A stretch of 64,000 nt of DNA from Incurvaria masculella (taxonomy: Eukaryota > Arthropoda > Insecta > Lepidoptera > Incurvariidae). The stretch spans positions 23,757,021 to 23,821,020 of the forward strand of contig OX335642.1 in the NCBI GenBank assembly GCA_946894095.1, in the 5' to 3' direction. The notes under the pieces were generated by a model. That model was not told the DNA's origin and did not search any database. It saw nothing but the letters and a program-made list of their open reading frames with translations. Below, piece by piece: positions 31,346 to 43,300 of this stretch (positions are counted from its first letter, which is position 1; the number at the start of each line of letters is the position of its first letter). The position numbers and the translations under genes are program-made.

Positions 31346-31914
31346 ATTGGATTTACCCCTGATTGCACCGAATGAACTTTCGGTTACATTGCATATTTAC
31401 ATGGTGTAACCGAAAGATAACTTTGGGATGTTGGTAGCTGAAATGAATGGGTGGTGAACAGGGGCGATGGTTGCGTTAATTTTTTAATTTCGAGCATCTA
31501 AAAATGTATATAAGTATGTATTGAACTCTAAGCCAGTAGTTACAATCACACAGAACAACAGAATTGCAAAAGGCAGATTTCTCACCAGGAGTAACTTCTT
31601 GTATGCAACCTTTAGAGGCGAGAAGAAGAGAAATTAAATAGCCTACTCTTTTTAATGCGCAAACAACTCCAGAGGCAAAGTACCTTACCATTTTAAATAG
31701 TCCTATAATCGCGGAAAAAAACGCAGTTTTTATACATACTTGAATGTAACCAATGTCTTTCACTTGGAAACATCTATCAAGCTTGTTTGTCAGTATCTTT
31801 CACTGCATATTCTTTTTTAATTGTCTTAATTTTACGGCAGAATTAAACTTCTTGGAACTTTTTAACTTTTAAAAAGAACTCATTTTAGGCACAATGTCAC
31901 AGGTCTAATTCAAG

Positions 31915-32135
31915 TTATTTTTTATGATTTGACGTATACGTATACGTGTCATTTGCATACAATAAACAATCGCAATGGGCAGTGTAATTTTCGATTTCGA
32001 TATATAGTAAAAATTGAAGTGGCCCCAAATGCGATCCCTGTGTAGCCCCTGAGCTTACATGCGCAAACTGAGAGCAGTAACCCAGAAGTGCAACAGCTTG
32101 AAAATGAATATAAATATATATGAGACAACCCACCG
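31915..32135 (-). pseudogene. LINE reverse transcriptase fragment
   Basis: Minus strand: VSSGATQGSHLGPLQFLLYI ... LLYANDTYTYT. GxxQGSHLGPLxFLLxI and YADDxKIY are RT motifs of Jockey/I-type LINEs; the active-site YADD is changed to YAND, so it is dead. About 70 codons remain, with no other domain nearby. Confidence 0.7.
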
Positions 32136-32299
32136 AAACAGGTTACCTTTAATACCAATACTTTACAATCGTAATAAGCAAACAGTGATCGGATTAGTCA
32201 AATTCTTTATAGAAATTGGCGATGTAGAATTGTCAATTTGGGTTCCTGCGCTTAATACCTTAAATATTATTATTTTCTGAGCCCAATAAACTACATCTA

Positions 32300-32530
32300 A
32301 ACTAGGTGCCATGCCAGCACCTTCCTTATATTGCACAGACATTAATATTGCCGCTTCATTCGTCATTCATTTGAAGCGATGGTACCAACCCGAGCGGGAT
32401 TTCAACTTCTACCACATATCAGGTAAGTTTTAAGTGAAATCTGAAACACGAACGACATACCATTTAGTCGTCTCTTACGACATGGATATAAATACAAGGA
32501 TATAAATGCAGTGGGATCACTTGTATTTCT
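32300..32530 (-). mobile_element. SINE, third-type head, decayed
   Basis: Body fragment TAGGTGCCATGCCAGCACC (reversed) and a head with GACTAAATGGTATGTCG-like blocks, no A-tail. Confidence 0.5.
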
Positions 32531-32753
32531 TTAATTACAGATACACACAGCACAAATGTATGTTCATATCTATGTGCTCATTAATATTTTCATTCAATAA
32601 ATTATTATCAATCGGCCAAAATGTATTGCATAATAAATCCAGTCGCATGGTCTATTCAACCGGATGGAAACTGGTTTGAATTCGCAACTCATTATTGCAG
32701 TGCTGACTTTTTTTTATCGTGGTTACATAAAAATATGACACACGAAATTATAC

Positions 32754-32807
32754 CTTTTTGATGGAGATATGCCGGACGCCTCTGTAGCCTGCGAACTTGT
32801 CCTCAGA
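32754..32807 (-). CDS. Patj: Patj/MPDZ-like scaffold, first strand of PDZ
   Basis: 18 codons, phase 0 both ends, between a cttgtttcag acceptor and AAAAAG|gtataa. It reads SEDKFAGYRGVRHISIKK, where VRHISIKK is the first strand leading into GTTSLGI of the next exon. Short but supported by phase, by both splice sites and by continuity with the PDZ. Confidence 0.78.
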
Positions 32808-33012
32808 CTGAAACAAGAGGAGACATTGCACGTTTAGTATCATAGGTCACAGGTTCGAATCCTGCTTCAGAACAATGTTTGGACAACATATTTTTTTACA
32901 ATTTTCAAAATATTTTTGCATGCTTACACCCTATGAATTACCGGCATCCTACTTCTCCGTCGCCCTCGCGGCTCGGTCAACACGAAACTCTGTTGCTACG
33001 CAACTCGGAGCC

Positions 33013-35262
33013 CAAGTAGCACAAAACAGCGCTACAATGGTTGCACAACGGCTTTTGCAGAAGCTCAAAGGTGTACAGAAAGGCTCCATAGTGGTGATAG
33101 AGGGGCTTGTAAAGCCGCTGTAGCGCTAATTTGGGCACAAATTTGACAGGCTTTGGCTTTACAGTAGCTGCACTAAGGCGCTAGTAAGGTGGAATCAATG
33201 GAGCAAGAACTGTATGATGGCGGGACAGTGGCGGTACAAGCGCTTGTAGTGCCAATTTCAACCTCCAATGACATTTGACAGCGCTATTCTAGAGCTATAG
33301 TGTAACTTGTGGTAGTATCGTGGCTGTGCTCAAGAATGAAATGCCCGTAATCGCATAATGTTGTGGCGCAACCTTAGAAATAGGATGTAATGCTAGGTCT
33401 ATGGGCGCAACATAAAGTGACATCCAAGGAGAACGCTAAAGCATAAGTGCGGTTTTGGGATACGGAGTTTTAAGTGAATGCATGAGAAATTGATTGCGGA
33501 ATTAATTTTACAGAGGTTATATATGTACTTATGCACTTCAATTTTAATGCCCCCTCGAAATTATCAAAAATAAGTAAAAAAACATATTATTTTTCTTTAA
33601 AGAATTTTATCATTTTTGTAGATTCTTGCACCAAACTCTGTTTATGGTTTTTTTTAGTTTATTTGGTACTAAAGCGAAAGGGGATGAATATTTCTAGTGT
33701 CCAAATGATTCATAAAATTCTATTCGAAATTCACAATTAGTTCAAAATTACAAAAAGATATGGCGTCTTTAGGTTAAAGCGCCAGTACCCTTGCAATTTT
33801 CCTTTAAAGTATTCTAAGAATTCTAATGGCGCTGCTATGGCGATTCCAGAATCTTTTACCTGCATAGTAGCGATTCTAAGCTCTCTTGTCCCACTTTGAG
33901 CTTGTTAATAGATGTTGGGAAGTGTAAAGTAGACATTTTTGGTAATGTGTGCATGCCACGTAGTCACTTTCCTAGGGATCCGTAGCATACGTAAAATTTG
34001 ATTGCATACATATTATATAAAATACATAACAAAACATATTGTGTCGATCTTTATTGATAGGTACGTATAGTTATTCCCACAAAATGGAAATGTTAGGTAT
34101 AGGTACGATAACCGATTTCTACTAGAAGCCTGCGCTCCAAACTCCTACTGTGGCAAAGAAGAGGGCGTAGGCAAAGCGCGGGAATGCGCGGGGAAATAAT
34201 AAATGTATACAGGTGTGTTTAACCTTTCATTTTTTTTTGCAGTTGCCATACATTTATGTCACTTGACTTTGATGAAATGTCTAGAAACTAGGATTTAGTT
34301 CGCAATATGGAATTAAAATGGTAAGGTGATTAATTTTGCCTCGGAAAGCCAACAGACGGAACTAGTCAATTCCCTCATGGAATTGAACAAATAAAAAATA
34401 TATGAAAAAATAAATACTGCCTATGCATAAAATCAATATTTTGCATGTATAAACTGCAATATTCTTATTCGTCGGTATGGCAAACTTCTTCATCTTCGTT
34501 TTTTTCTCGTTCAACAAAACATTATAACTACAACTTAGAATTTCTTCTACGCAACCCTGTTTTTCGCGACAAGTCGTTTGCTCAGCACTCATACACTTTA
34601 TTTTCTTCTCATGGCTTAAATTAAGTTTGAAAATGTTTTCACATTCTTTTAGCATTTTTCTTCTGACGCCTCTGTCCCTTTTAAATTTTTTCCAGCCCTT
34701 TTCTTCCTCCATGAAACAAGAAAACTTCTCGTTGTATTATCGATTTAAAATTGCTGACCATATAAACAGCCCAAAGAAGTCTACGCGGCTATTGTAGAAC
34801 TCGATAATCTACAAGAGCTTCAAAATCTACTTTTGGTATTACAATAGCGTATTTTATGGCCATAAGCAGCTTTGGAGAGTTACTTAGACCTCTTCAACTG
34901 CTAGCAGCTAAGGAGCGGTGAAATTCGCCATTAAACAGTAAATACCTTTTATGACCGCTCTTGTAGATCTTAAGGTATCGCAGAACTCTTTTTTCACTCT
35001 AGTAGAGCTTTAGGTGTAATGGAACTCTAAAAGCTGTTTAAAGTAGCTGCACAAAAGCGTTACTAACCGTAATTGTACAGCCTTAAGCGGTTTCTAGCAC
35101 CCGAATGCAGCTTTTATGGACCTTAAGGTAATAAAAAGTAAAACTAGTGTTTGACAACTCATTTCAAGAGCTTTAAGATATTCTCAGCACTCCTGTAATG
35201 CTGTTTTATAGCAAAAAGCTGTTGCAGCAGCCAAAATGGGATGCTAATGAAGCTTGTGTGCT
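33013..35262. mobile_element. Candidate 2.2-kb terminal-repeat element
   Basis: CCCAAGTAGCACAAAA near 33013 and the inverse of CCCAACTAGCACACAA near 35255 match at 14 of 16. Both flanks are rich in related subterminal words (GCTTTTGCAGAAGCTC, AGCTCTTGTAGATT). The centre is AT-rich and holds a 116-codon Lys-rich minus-strand frame (34712-34362, MEEEKGWKKFKRDRGVRRKM) with no recognised domain. Confidence 0.35.
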
Positions 35263-35354
35263 AGTTGGGAGGCCACGCGGCTCGGTCGGCACTCGATGCA
35301 TCGGCCTTTGCATATGAACTGATTGCAATTGCTTGCTAGCGCAAAGTCGTCTAA

Positions 35355-35605
35355 AATGGGCCCCATTCGTATTCCGATGGCACCAACTCGGGCAGGCTTC
35401 ACTCTACTACCTAGTGGGGGAAATAAACCTACAGTTTTACATGGATTCCGAACCATGAAACAGCACATTCGCGACAAAATGCAATTTACCAACTCGGAAA
35501 GAGGAAGGAAGTGGTTCATAAAAGAAGCAGGGACTTACCCCGTGTCATCTAGCTTGAGAAGCAGTCCCGGTATCCCTGAGGCACGAGCCGAGATAATTGT
35601 TTACA
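35355..35605 (-). mobile_element. SINE, tRNA-derived head, decayed
   Basis: Reversed shared body (ACCTACAGTTTTACATGG, ACTCGGAAAGAGGAAG) followed by a decayed tRNA head whose edge mimics a splice donor (GGGgtaagt on the minus strand). Confidence 0.55.
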
Positions 35606-36013
35606 GTTACTTTGTGACAAAGCGCATTTTGTACAAACACAAAAAACTTCTTGGTACATTTTTAGCCGACTTGAAAAAGTTAGGGGCCTATGAATACGAC
35701 CCACATGGATGTTTATGTTTATCCTTCTAATCCATACTAAACATTTTTATAGTGGATAATTAGGTGCCTCCTTTAACACTTGTGGTTAACTTTAATAACA
35801 CAGATTCGTCAAGGTGCCTTTCGGATGTTTGGCTACTGAGGTGGTTCGATGAAAATAAGTTTATTTTGCTTAGATCTATGCAAAAGATCTTGACGCGTGT
35901 CGATTTAGTGTCGAAGTAGTTACTCAGATATTCTTTAGATCAAGATTTTCCTAACTTAAATTTTATTTTAACATATTGTTTTGAGGTTAGTATTTTTATT
36001 TCTTTTTATCTTC

Positions 36014-36145
36014 TAATAGCTCAGGTACCAGGTTCCGCTCGAACCGATGTCGTTTTGGATAATTTATATTTGTATTAATCCAGGTAATAAACCATCTACA
36101 TTGAAAATTTCAGACACGTCCGTTCAGCGTTTTTTTTGTATGTTG
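36014..36145 (-). mobile_element. Helitron-like 3' end copy
   Basis: TAGCTCAGGTACCAGGTTCC and ATGTCGTTTTGGATAA blocks. Confidence 0.35.
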
Positions 36146-36515
36146 AGATTTGAATGATGGTGTAAATTAGTTTAATTTTTTTGTATTAAATAACTTGTTA
36201 TAACGCAAATGACCAATAAAAATATATATTTTATACCTCACTAGAACAGAACGATGTACACCTACCTGGTGTGCATTGACGATTTTTATTCATTAGAACA
36301 TTGTTCCACTGCTATGCCTCATACTTATTTCATGATTTAACTACTTTTCAAAATGTTAATCAAACGTATATAAGTAATACGAGGACACGATGACATGACG
36401 TGGTTTTTATTTCTATTTTTAACCGACCTCACAAGGAGGAGGTTCTATGTTCGACTTTATTGACATTTTACTTAGACAATGTTTCCATATTCACGTATTT
36501 ACGAAATGTTATCGT

Positions 36516-36900
36516 CAGCCTCAGTGGCCCAGTGGCGCGACACTTCGGCGATCGCTCTCCGAAGTTAAGCAACGCTGGGTCCGGTCTGGTCTTGGATGGG
36601 TGACCATTCGACCGTTGAGAGAGGCTGGCCGTGGTTCGGATTCCACGTTAAGCTGTAGGTCCCCTTCCTTACTTACTAGGTGGTAGGGTTTATCCCGCCC
36701 GGGTTGGTACCATCGCATTGGATGAACGATGGTCGAAGCGGTAATGAAAATTTGTTCGTGTTTTCCATCCAGTTCAATGTAGCCGTGCAATATAAGGAAG
36801 GTCCTGGCATGGCACCTAGTTACCATGTGGTGTGTTGGGCTAATACCATGACAGAACTTGTGGTATTAGCCATCCATGTCCAGTCACATAAAAAAAAAAC
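36516..36900 (+). mobile_element. SINE, 5S-derived head, full length
   Basis: CAGCCTCAGTGGCCCAGTGG start, CTCTCCGAAGTTAAGCAACG, CTTGGATGGGTGACC, the whole shared body and an A-tail at 36889-36899. Best reference copy of the 5S-headed form in the window. Confidence 0.85.
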
Positions 36901-36944
36901 ATGTAGATATAGACAAACCGTTAAAATTATTGTCCAGTGTGCAG

Positions 36945-37085
36945 TGTTTTTTTTTAAATAGACATGAATGGCTAACTCGTGGAAACATTAATGCCTGGAC
37001 TTGCTTAATATTGCACGGTTACATTTTGACCCATTATACTTCGACCCGTGTTTTTATCAAATTCGATGGTCCAACCCAGGCGTGC
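36945..37085 (-). mobile_element. SINE body fragment
   Basis: T run, GACATGAATGGCTAACTC and a decayed body in minus orientation, directly after the previous copy. Confidence 0.4.
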
Positions 37086-38429
37086 CTATACAAGTTGGTT
37101 GAGTAACTCCAGAAAAAAGTCAAAGTCTGCGAAAATATTGGAAATCGATTTGTTTGATACGGAATGTAAAAGTGAAAAATTCTAAACTTCAGTGTTAGAT
37201 CGAGATTTGGATGTAGTTTAGTTTGCAAAATACTAAGGTTAATATAATATGGCCATGAAAAAACGATGGTTAATTGTACCCACGGCAATTGACGAAACGA
37301 TCTTTGCCAGATTGTTTTATTCAGCCCTGTAAATGTACATGAAATTGTCAAATAAAGACTGGTTCTTGCAAAACATTATAACTCATTGTATTTTGTTATT
37401 AAAATGTATTAACATTTACTGTCAAAATAAAAAAGATTGATTTTTATTATTTTTTACAGTTTAATTAAAGTTTTCTTATTCGTGGTGATTTTTTTTATCA
37501 AAAAGTTAAATTTAAATTTTGGACATGCTTATTCGATTGACTAGCTGTTAGTAAGTTTTATTAATAATTAAAAATGGATATTGTCACTAAAACAACAATT
37601 AAAACGGCTCCAAGGCATTTATTCTCTCTATTTACATGATATCTAAGGGGATGGGTCACACAAAATAAATAGCCCAACCAACTTTACGAGAAGGTGCAGA
37701 ATAATAAAATCTATATGCTTTTCTGAAGTTAACACAATCAACAGAATGCGGTCCTCATATTGTGCACACCCAACTCCCTTTGCGGCCTGCACTATGGGTA
37801 TGATCTTATAAGTTCGTGTCACTATTTTGCGATAGACTTTCGGAGCCCTATATATGGGAAAACCAGATTAAATTTAATGTAATTTTGTTCACTCATTTTG
37901 ATTTTTGATACTACAGTAAATAAACATTTGCAAAAGAAACACTGATCATTAATGATTTTGCTTGCTTCTGTGGACAGTCCTCAATGACTGCAGAAACAAC
38001 CTGTATAATGTACAATTTCATTATTTTAATGACCAAAAAGCATATTTGTCATAATAACATAACTACTTACTAATGGAAAGATATATTATCGAGGTGGTAA
38101 GGACAATTGTAACATGATCGAGGAAATACCCATGCGGATGCATAAAGTAAACAATGTTTTACATGATAAAACTCAATCACAGTTACTATAGTACAGCCAT
38201 ATTTAAGTACTAAGCTGGTTTTTCGTACTAAGCAGGTACTTTACTTATTCCAAGGAATATATTTTACAGGAGGAGGGACTGTAGGAGAATTCCAAATTAT
38301 GGGTATACAGCAGGTGACGAAATTGACCAGACCAACCCTCTAATGCTAAATGTGTTAGTCTGCCTGCGTTAGCTAGATTGGCTATACGAAATGGATATTG
38401 GTGTGTACCTGCTGATGGAAATACTGATT

Positions 38430-38587
38430 ATTGTCTGACATTGGCTTAACATAGTTATTTTCCTCGGTCCTAGTGGCCGACGTTTCGAACTGTCCCGTGC
38501 GAGGAGAATCATCGAGGCGAGTGCGTGCGTGCGGCTGGGCGCAGTAGGACCGAGGAATATAACTGTGGTAAGCCAATATCAGACAAT
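38430..38587. mobile_element. 158-bp inverted-repeat element
   Basis: Arms of about 43 bases: ATTGTCTGACATTGGCTTAA ... CCTCGGTCCTA against TAGGACCGAGG ... AAGCCAATATCAGACAAT. The GC-rich core contains GTGCGTGCGTGCGG. Confidence 0.65.
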
Positions 38588-38694
38588 AGTTTAAACACCC
38601 ACAGAATACTTAAATCATTTAAAATACTGATTGTCCGGAAATATCGATACCTATAAATTATACAACAATAAAAAGTTATTTTTTTTATTAAATA

Positions 38695-38965
38695 CTTCCC
38701 CGTTCCCTGTCGACAGAATCGACTGATGTTCTAGATCCTTTATCTTGAGGGTTGGTAGACAATGGAATGCCCTTCCTGCCGAGGTTTTTTCCCCAAAGTG
38801 CAACCTAGGGAGCGCTATTAGTTATTCTGTGCCTAGGGCCCTTTAAATATGGTATGAAGAAGCACCTGGTCGACCGGCATGGTTTTCGCAGCAACCTTGA
38901 AAGTTCGAAATCCGATAGGCGTCGTCGGGCACCTGTTGTGTGAGGACTTGGCGTACGCCATATAA
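38695..38965 (+). pseudogene. LINE ORF2 C-terminal fragment and 3' end
   Basis: One frame reads RSFILRVGRQWNALPAEVF, the LINE C-terminal signature, followed by a decayed 3' region ending at repeated atataaaaag. Frame breaks throughout. Confidence 0.55.
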
Positions 38966-39836
38966 AAAGCTCAATATAAAAAGTTCAAACATTGCCAACG
39001 CGCGTAAATCTGCTCCCGAAATGCATTCGCCAAGTCAGTTCTGACTCACACAAACCTTCCAATACGTCTTGAGACAGAGTGTATTACAATTAAAGCGTTA
39101 GAAGACAAATAATTCCTATTTTGTCTGAACATTATGCAAAAAATATTTTAAATTTGAACGTTATCCTTGAATAAACGCAGTCCAATTCGTAAAGTTAATT
39201 ACTAACTTTATCTTTATATTGTCATGCCCGCCAGATTACTGCGGAATCACTTGAATTCCCTTTGACGGATAATAATTCGCGATAAAAGACTGATTGATAG
39301 TGGCGCCATGTCCGAATGCTTTTCTGGCCGGACAAATCACGTTGACTACTTATCCCGAAACAACTTGTACATTTAAACAAACAAATGTTGTATGTGATTC
39401 GGTTTAAATCAATCAAATACACATAACGTAATTTAATGGTACGTATTTTTAAGAATGGCCTGCAAGCTATGCTCCCCATACAAACGTAGTATTTGAAAAC
39501 CACTGTTCCAATTGAATTGATATTTTATAGCTAATAGCAGGCAATAAACATCTGTGTCTACACGTTTTTATTCTTTTGAAAAATCCAAACCGAATCAAAT
39601 GAAATCAAAAATAAAATCTTCATAAGAAATTTCTTTTCTCTGTGGTTGCGTTCCATTAAAAGTGGCGTAATATTTATTTGTGAAAATTTGTTAGGCTACC
39701 TTTTTATTTTACTGTAATATGTATTTTTGATGTTTTATTAGCTGTAAGCTTGTCTTTCTGTAGATAATTAGTTTGTAAAATAACGAGATTTGGACATTAC
39801 TATCATTAAATAAAAGAATATACTTAAGCTTCGTAC

Positions 39837-40016
39837 TTTGTGTCTTCTCGTCTTGAAGGACATCGTCCTCCGCCATATGTTCCGGAAGAGCATCGCTGGC
39901 TTCTTGTACGGCGGCCCCTCGTGCACACCCCTGAGCTCGATGCGCTCTGTCATCTGAACCATCTCACTGTCACTCCGGAGCGAGTCCGCCGCACCGTCTT
40001 CACTGTCCTCACTCAC
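39837..40016 (-). CDS. Candidate Patj linker exon
   Basis: A GC3-rich minus-strand open stretch beginning SEDSEDGAADSLRSDSEM and continuing VQMTERIELRGVHEGPPYKK, then a basic MSFKTRRHK end at AAA|gtacga (weak donor). The acceptor is unclear. A gatggttcag|ATG acceptor at 39953 would give a 39-codon exon with phase 0 on both sides, compatible with the 32807 exon. A longer form to about 40014 needs a different upstream phase. Another frame here (QEASDALPEHMAEDD) is also open but has poorer GC3. The upstream edge runs into a degenerate minisatellite. Confidence 0.4.
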
Positions 40017-40315
40017 TGTCCGATCAAGAGTTTGCTATCCTCACTGACCGCTACACAGTTAGCAATCCTCACTATAGTTTGCAATCATCGCTGATTGCTA
40101 TTCAGATTGAAATTCAAGCTGCCCCGTAATTTTATCTGCAACCTTCACTGGCCGCTGTAGAGTTAGCAACTCTCACTGACCGATCTTTATTTTGCAATCA
40201 CTGACTAATATACAGAATATAATCCGAGCTTCCCGGTCTTTTGTCTGCAACCTTCACTACCAGGTTTATAGTCTGCAATCCTCACTGACCGGTATAGAGT
40301 CAGAAACCCCCACCC
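39985..40315. repeat. Degenerate minisatellite (CAATCCTCACTGACC units)
   Basis: About eight spaced copies of words such as GCAATCCTCACTGACCG, GCAACCTTCACTGGCCGC, GCAACTCTCACTGACCG, in units of roughly 28 bases or multiples. It lies between the two candidate Patj linker exons, and its last units run into the acidic Ser-Glu-Asp start of the 39837 exon. Confidence 0.6.
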
Positions 40316-40333
40316 CCTCTTTAACATTCAAAC

Positions 40334-40387
40334 CTCACAGTCCGCGTCCACAGGCCCATATATGTCATTGTCCTGTGCCTTATCCCG
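40334..40387 (-). CDS. Candidate Patj linker exon (RDKAQDNDIYGPVDADCE)
   Basis: 18 codons in phase 0 after gtgaacag, ending TGTGAG|gtttga. The peptide RDKAQDNDIYGPVDADCE is protein-like and acidic, and its phase fits both the exon ending at 57485 and the candidate at 39953. The acceptor tract is poor. Another AG (ttctgccctacccaatgag) would add FGKREPREQ in the same frame but in a different phase. Not confirmed. Confidence 0.35.
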
Positions 40388-41512
40388 CTGTTCACGTGGC
40401 TCGCGTTTCCCAAATGCTCATTGGGTAGGGCAGAAAAGTTCCCAAATTCTGTTTTAATCGGAAACCAATGCCCGCATCCACTGTCACTGGAGTCCTTGTG
40501 TTCTGTCACAATATTGCACTGCCACGAGGCGAAACTTTAGCAATATATTGCTTGAGTACACACTTGCTTAAATATTACTCTCGGTGGGTATTCGTAAACC
40601 TGTGAAGGGACTAGATTATAATGGTTAAAGAAGCTTTTAGAATGTGAGTCCGATACCCGGAATACCTTCTCAATATTCCGTGGTCCGACATAACCCTGCA
40701 ACGACTAATTTGATACCTGGAGTTTTAATGTTATTTCTTCTGTCACCTTTTTCTCTGCTATGTCAGTTCATTGTCAACTTTTGATAGTATCCATAAGTGA
40801 GAGTTTCATACGAAATTATTCTGGAAAGTATTTTCAATTCTTTAGACATTGTTAATACTCGTGTGGTCGTTTCCGATCAATTAGGTGATTTAAATTTTAT
40901 TTAAATTATTTAATTTAATGGTAAAGTAGCCTATAATTTATGAGAACAATCCAGCTATAGGTAAAAACAAACGACACCCAAATCATATAACTGGTTATCA
41001 AGTTAGCAGACAGGGATACAGGCAGACAAACAAACAGACACAGACCGACGCCAGACATTGGATATTAGAAGAGTTAGTGATAATGCTCTCAGCGTAGAGC
41101 TATCGCTAACCGTGGGCATAGTTCTTATCAGTTTATGTCAGAAATAGATACGATAGAGTCAAATAGATAACATTGAAATAGAAGCACTCAATGTAGTGGA
41201 GTGGTATAATATTTTTAGAGTTTTTGGGTTCAATTTCTGTTTTGGATTTGTTTTATGAGCGACTTCAGTTTGAATTATTGATAATATGTGTTTTTCAGTA
41301 TTAACAGTACTGAATAAATATTCAAATTGTTATTGTATACTTTCATATTATTAAAAGAGGACAATCTGTATCAAGAACTGGAGACTTAAGAGTATCTTGC
41401 TCATTTTTTAAGTTATGTGCCTCTAAAGTAGGTCTCTGTTTTTTTTAACTGAAGAGAAAGGTAGGAAGAGAGCGGTTAATATCGCGTCTTCACTATATGA
41501 TCAAAGTGGCCA

Positions 41513-41715
41513 TATAATTGTATGGGAATCAGACTGCTCGTCTTATACCACGAAGAATTACAAGGATTCACACCCTTCCTTTTTCTATAACACGGCCTAT
41601 TCTTGGAATTACGTGTTCAGGAATCAGGAACCTTCTAGTAGAGAATACCGCTTTTATAGCGGTTGTCAAATTGATTTTCCTGATTCTTGAGCACGAAATT
41701 CCAAGAAAAGAGCTG
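41513..41715. mobile_element. Palindromic MITE (CCTATTCTTGGAAT family)
   Basis: CCTATTCTTGGAATTACGTG against CACGAAATTCCAAGAAA, with an internal TTTTATAGCGGTTGTCAAA. Relatives: 45650-45870 and 54810-55095. Confidence 0.5.
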
Positions 41716-42084
41716 CTATTTGTTCGCATGTAGAAGCACGGATCCCAGCATTAAACTGCGGATAGTGCACTAGCAACAATCGCGGATGGGTTAATTTGCA
41801 TCAAGATAGAACTATCACCGCTAAAATGTTTGAACAGGGTAAGTAAACAAGCCGATATCATGGGCAAACACGCCAGAGCACTGCGTTGGATATGTACAGT
41901 CACGGTTCGAGCTGCCTTACTGGCGTACATTTAACATTATGTTATTACTTTTATTTAATTACTTTTTTGAGATATGCCGGGTGATATTGAAGATATCTGC
42001 AGCAGTAAATCTCTTAGAATAGATAAAATAAGATAAAACAACACAAAACAATCGGTTTTCATATCTTTGCTCACATGGTCTCCC

Positions 42085-42683
42085 ACTTAGATCGACCGGC
42101 TCTTCGGTACTGGCCATTCCCTCGCACACATCCTCCACGTATTCAGACTCCTTTACAGTGCACGCTGCGAGGCAGTGGAATCAGCTACCTCCCCATTTAC
42201 GAAATTCCCCCTCTATCTATGTTTTTAAAAAAAAATCTCAAAGCTTATTTTCTGTCTTTATGATTTCTTTAATTTTCTCCCTCATACTTCTTTAAGTTGG
42301 TCAGTATTTATTTTTATTTTTTTATTTCTTTTGCCAATATATATATTTTTTTCCTTAAAATTATATTGTATTAAGTATCATCTTTTATTTGTTTTTATAA
42401 TATATATATGTAGTATTTAGTATTTATTTATTGATATTTATGTAGTTATATTTATGTACAGTTATATAAGTTATATATTTAAGTTTAAGTATAATGTGTA
42501 TTTGTTGTATATTGTGTAGGAATTATGTTTCCTCTAAAGCTATTTCTCCATAGTTACTACTCGCACTACTGCTCACGATACCCAAAGGTAGACTGGTAGA
42601 AAATGCCTCCGGCATTAAGTTGTAATTTTGCCCGAATGTTTTTTGAGTGCAATAAACTTATATAAATAAATAAATAAATAAAC
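42085..42683 (+). pseudogene. LINE 3' end with (TAAA)n tail
   Basis: SFTVHAARQWNQLPPHLRNS continues, after a one-base slip in an A run, as FKKNLKAYFLSL and a stop. An AT-rich 3' UTR of about 400 bases follows, ending tgcaataaacttat and (aaat)n at 42661-42683. A typical truncated LINE insertion, most of it 3' UTR. Confidence 0.65.
42661..42683. repeat. (AAAT)n microsatellite (LINE tail)
   Basis: Four to five perfect units at the LINE end. Confidence 0.7.
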
Positions 42684-43160
42684 AATGACGAAATATTTCT
42701 TGTTCCGGAGAAAAAAGTCCACCAAAGATATCCAAAGTTTTAGAAAGAGTGCGTGAAATCCTTCGTAAGATCACATGATGCCTAGGGGTAAACAAAAATT
42801 GCTGCGTTGAACAAAAGTTCGTTTCGTAAATATTCCCAAACCGTATTTTCAATTCTATGTAGGTCATGTGAGAAATTAGATTTGTCTGTTTTTTATTTTA
42901 ATATATGAAATGAAGAAAGATGATTAGTTTTCGATAAAAATGCAACCCCGTAGGTTACACTACATGCATTAAACTTTATGTGTAAATGCTTTCACTTTTT
43001 TTAGGATACACGGATAATTAATACTTTTTATATTTTAATTTTAATATAACGAACTTTAAATGACGTAAACCATTTGTTATTGGTTTTTAAAAAGCTATTA
43101 TTGTAGAAAATATTTTATTTTATTTTATATATTAATATTTGATTGATATATTTCCACACT

Positions 43161-43300
43161 AGCTGAGGTACCCAGCTCCGCTCGGGTCAATGTCGTTTTA
43201 GACTGATGTCGGACTGAAACTAACAGTTTACGTTATATGTGTTCCCCATAAAAACTATCATCCCCTATTTCACCCCCTACAAGTGTAAATATATGTATTT
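43161..43300 (-). mobile_element. Helitron-like 3' end copy
   Basis: TAGCTGAGGTACCCAGCTCC, GGGTCAATGTCGTTTTAGAC. Confidence 0.4.

Larger units (their letters stand above)
28612..32753 (-). other. Patj intron, about 4.1 kb
   Basis: Contains the Penelope remnant, SINEs, an inverted-repeat element and the LINE RT fragment. 31470-31914 shows nothing recognised. Confidence 0.6.

Noticed and set aside
35539..35575. Apparent minus-strand micro-exon (IPGLLLKLDDT) with a consensus GGGgtaagt donor.
   Set aside because: Its only open frame has a phase that does not fit the exon at 32807, and the sequence aligns with the decayed tRNA head of the SINE at 35355-35605.
36521..36826. 101-codon minus-strand frame and similar frames at 27801 and 35323.
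   Set aside because: They are translations of the SINE body (the MRWYQPGRD / MAPTRAGF type reading recurs in each copy).
1089..36900. 5S rRNA genes.
   Set aside because: Only the internal-promoter half resembles 5S rRNA, it is fused to a SINE body with an A-tail, and the copies are scattered; these are SINE heads.
39985..40315. CRISPR-like array.
   Set aside because: Repeats are degenerate, unevenly spaced, and without uniform spacers; a eukaryotic minisatellite in an intron.
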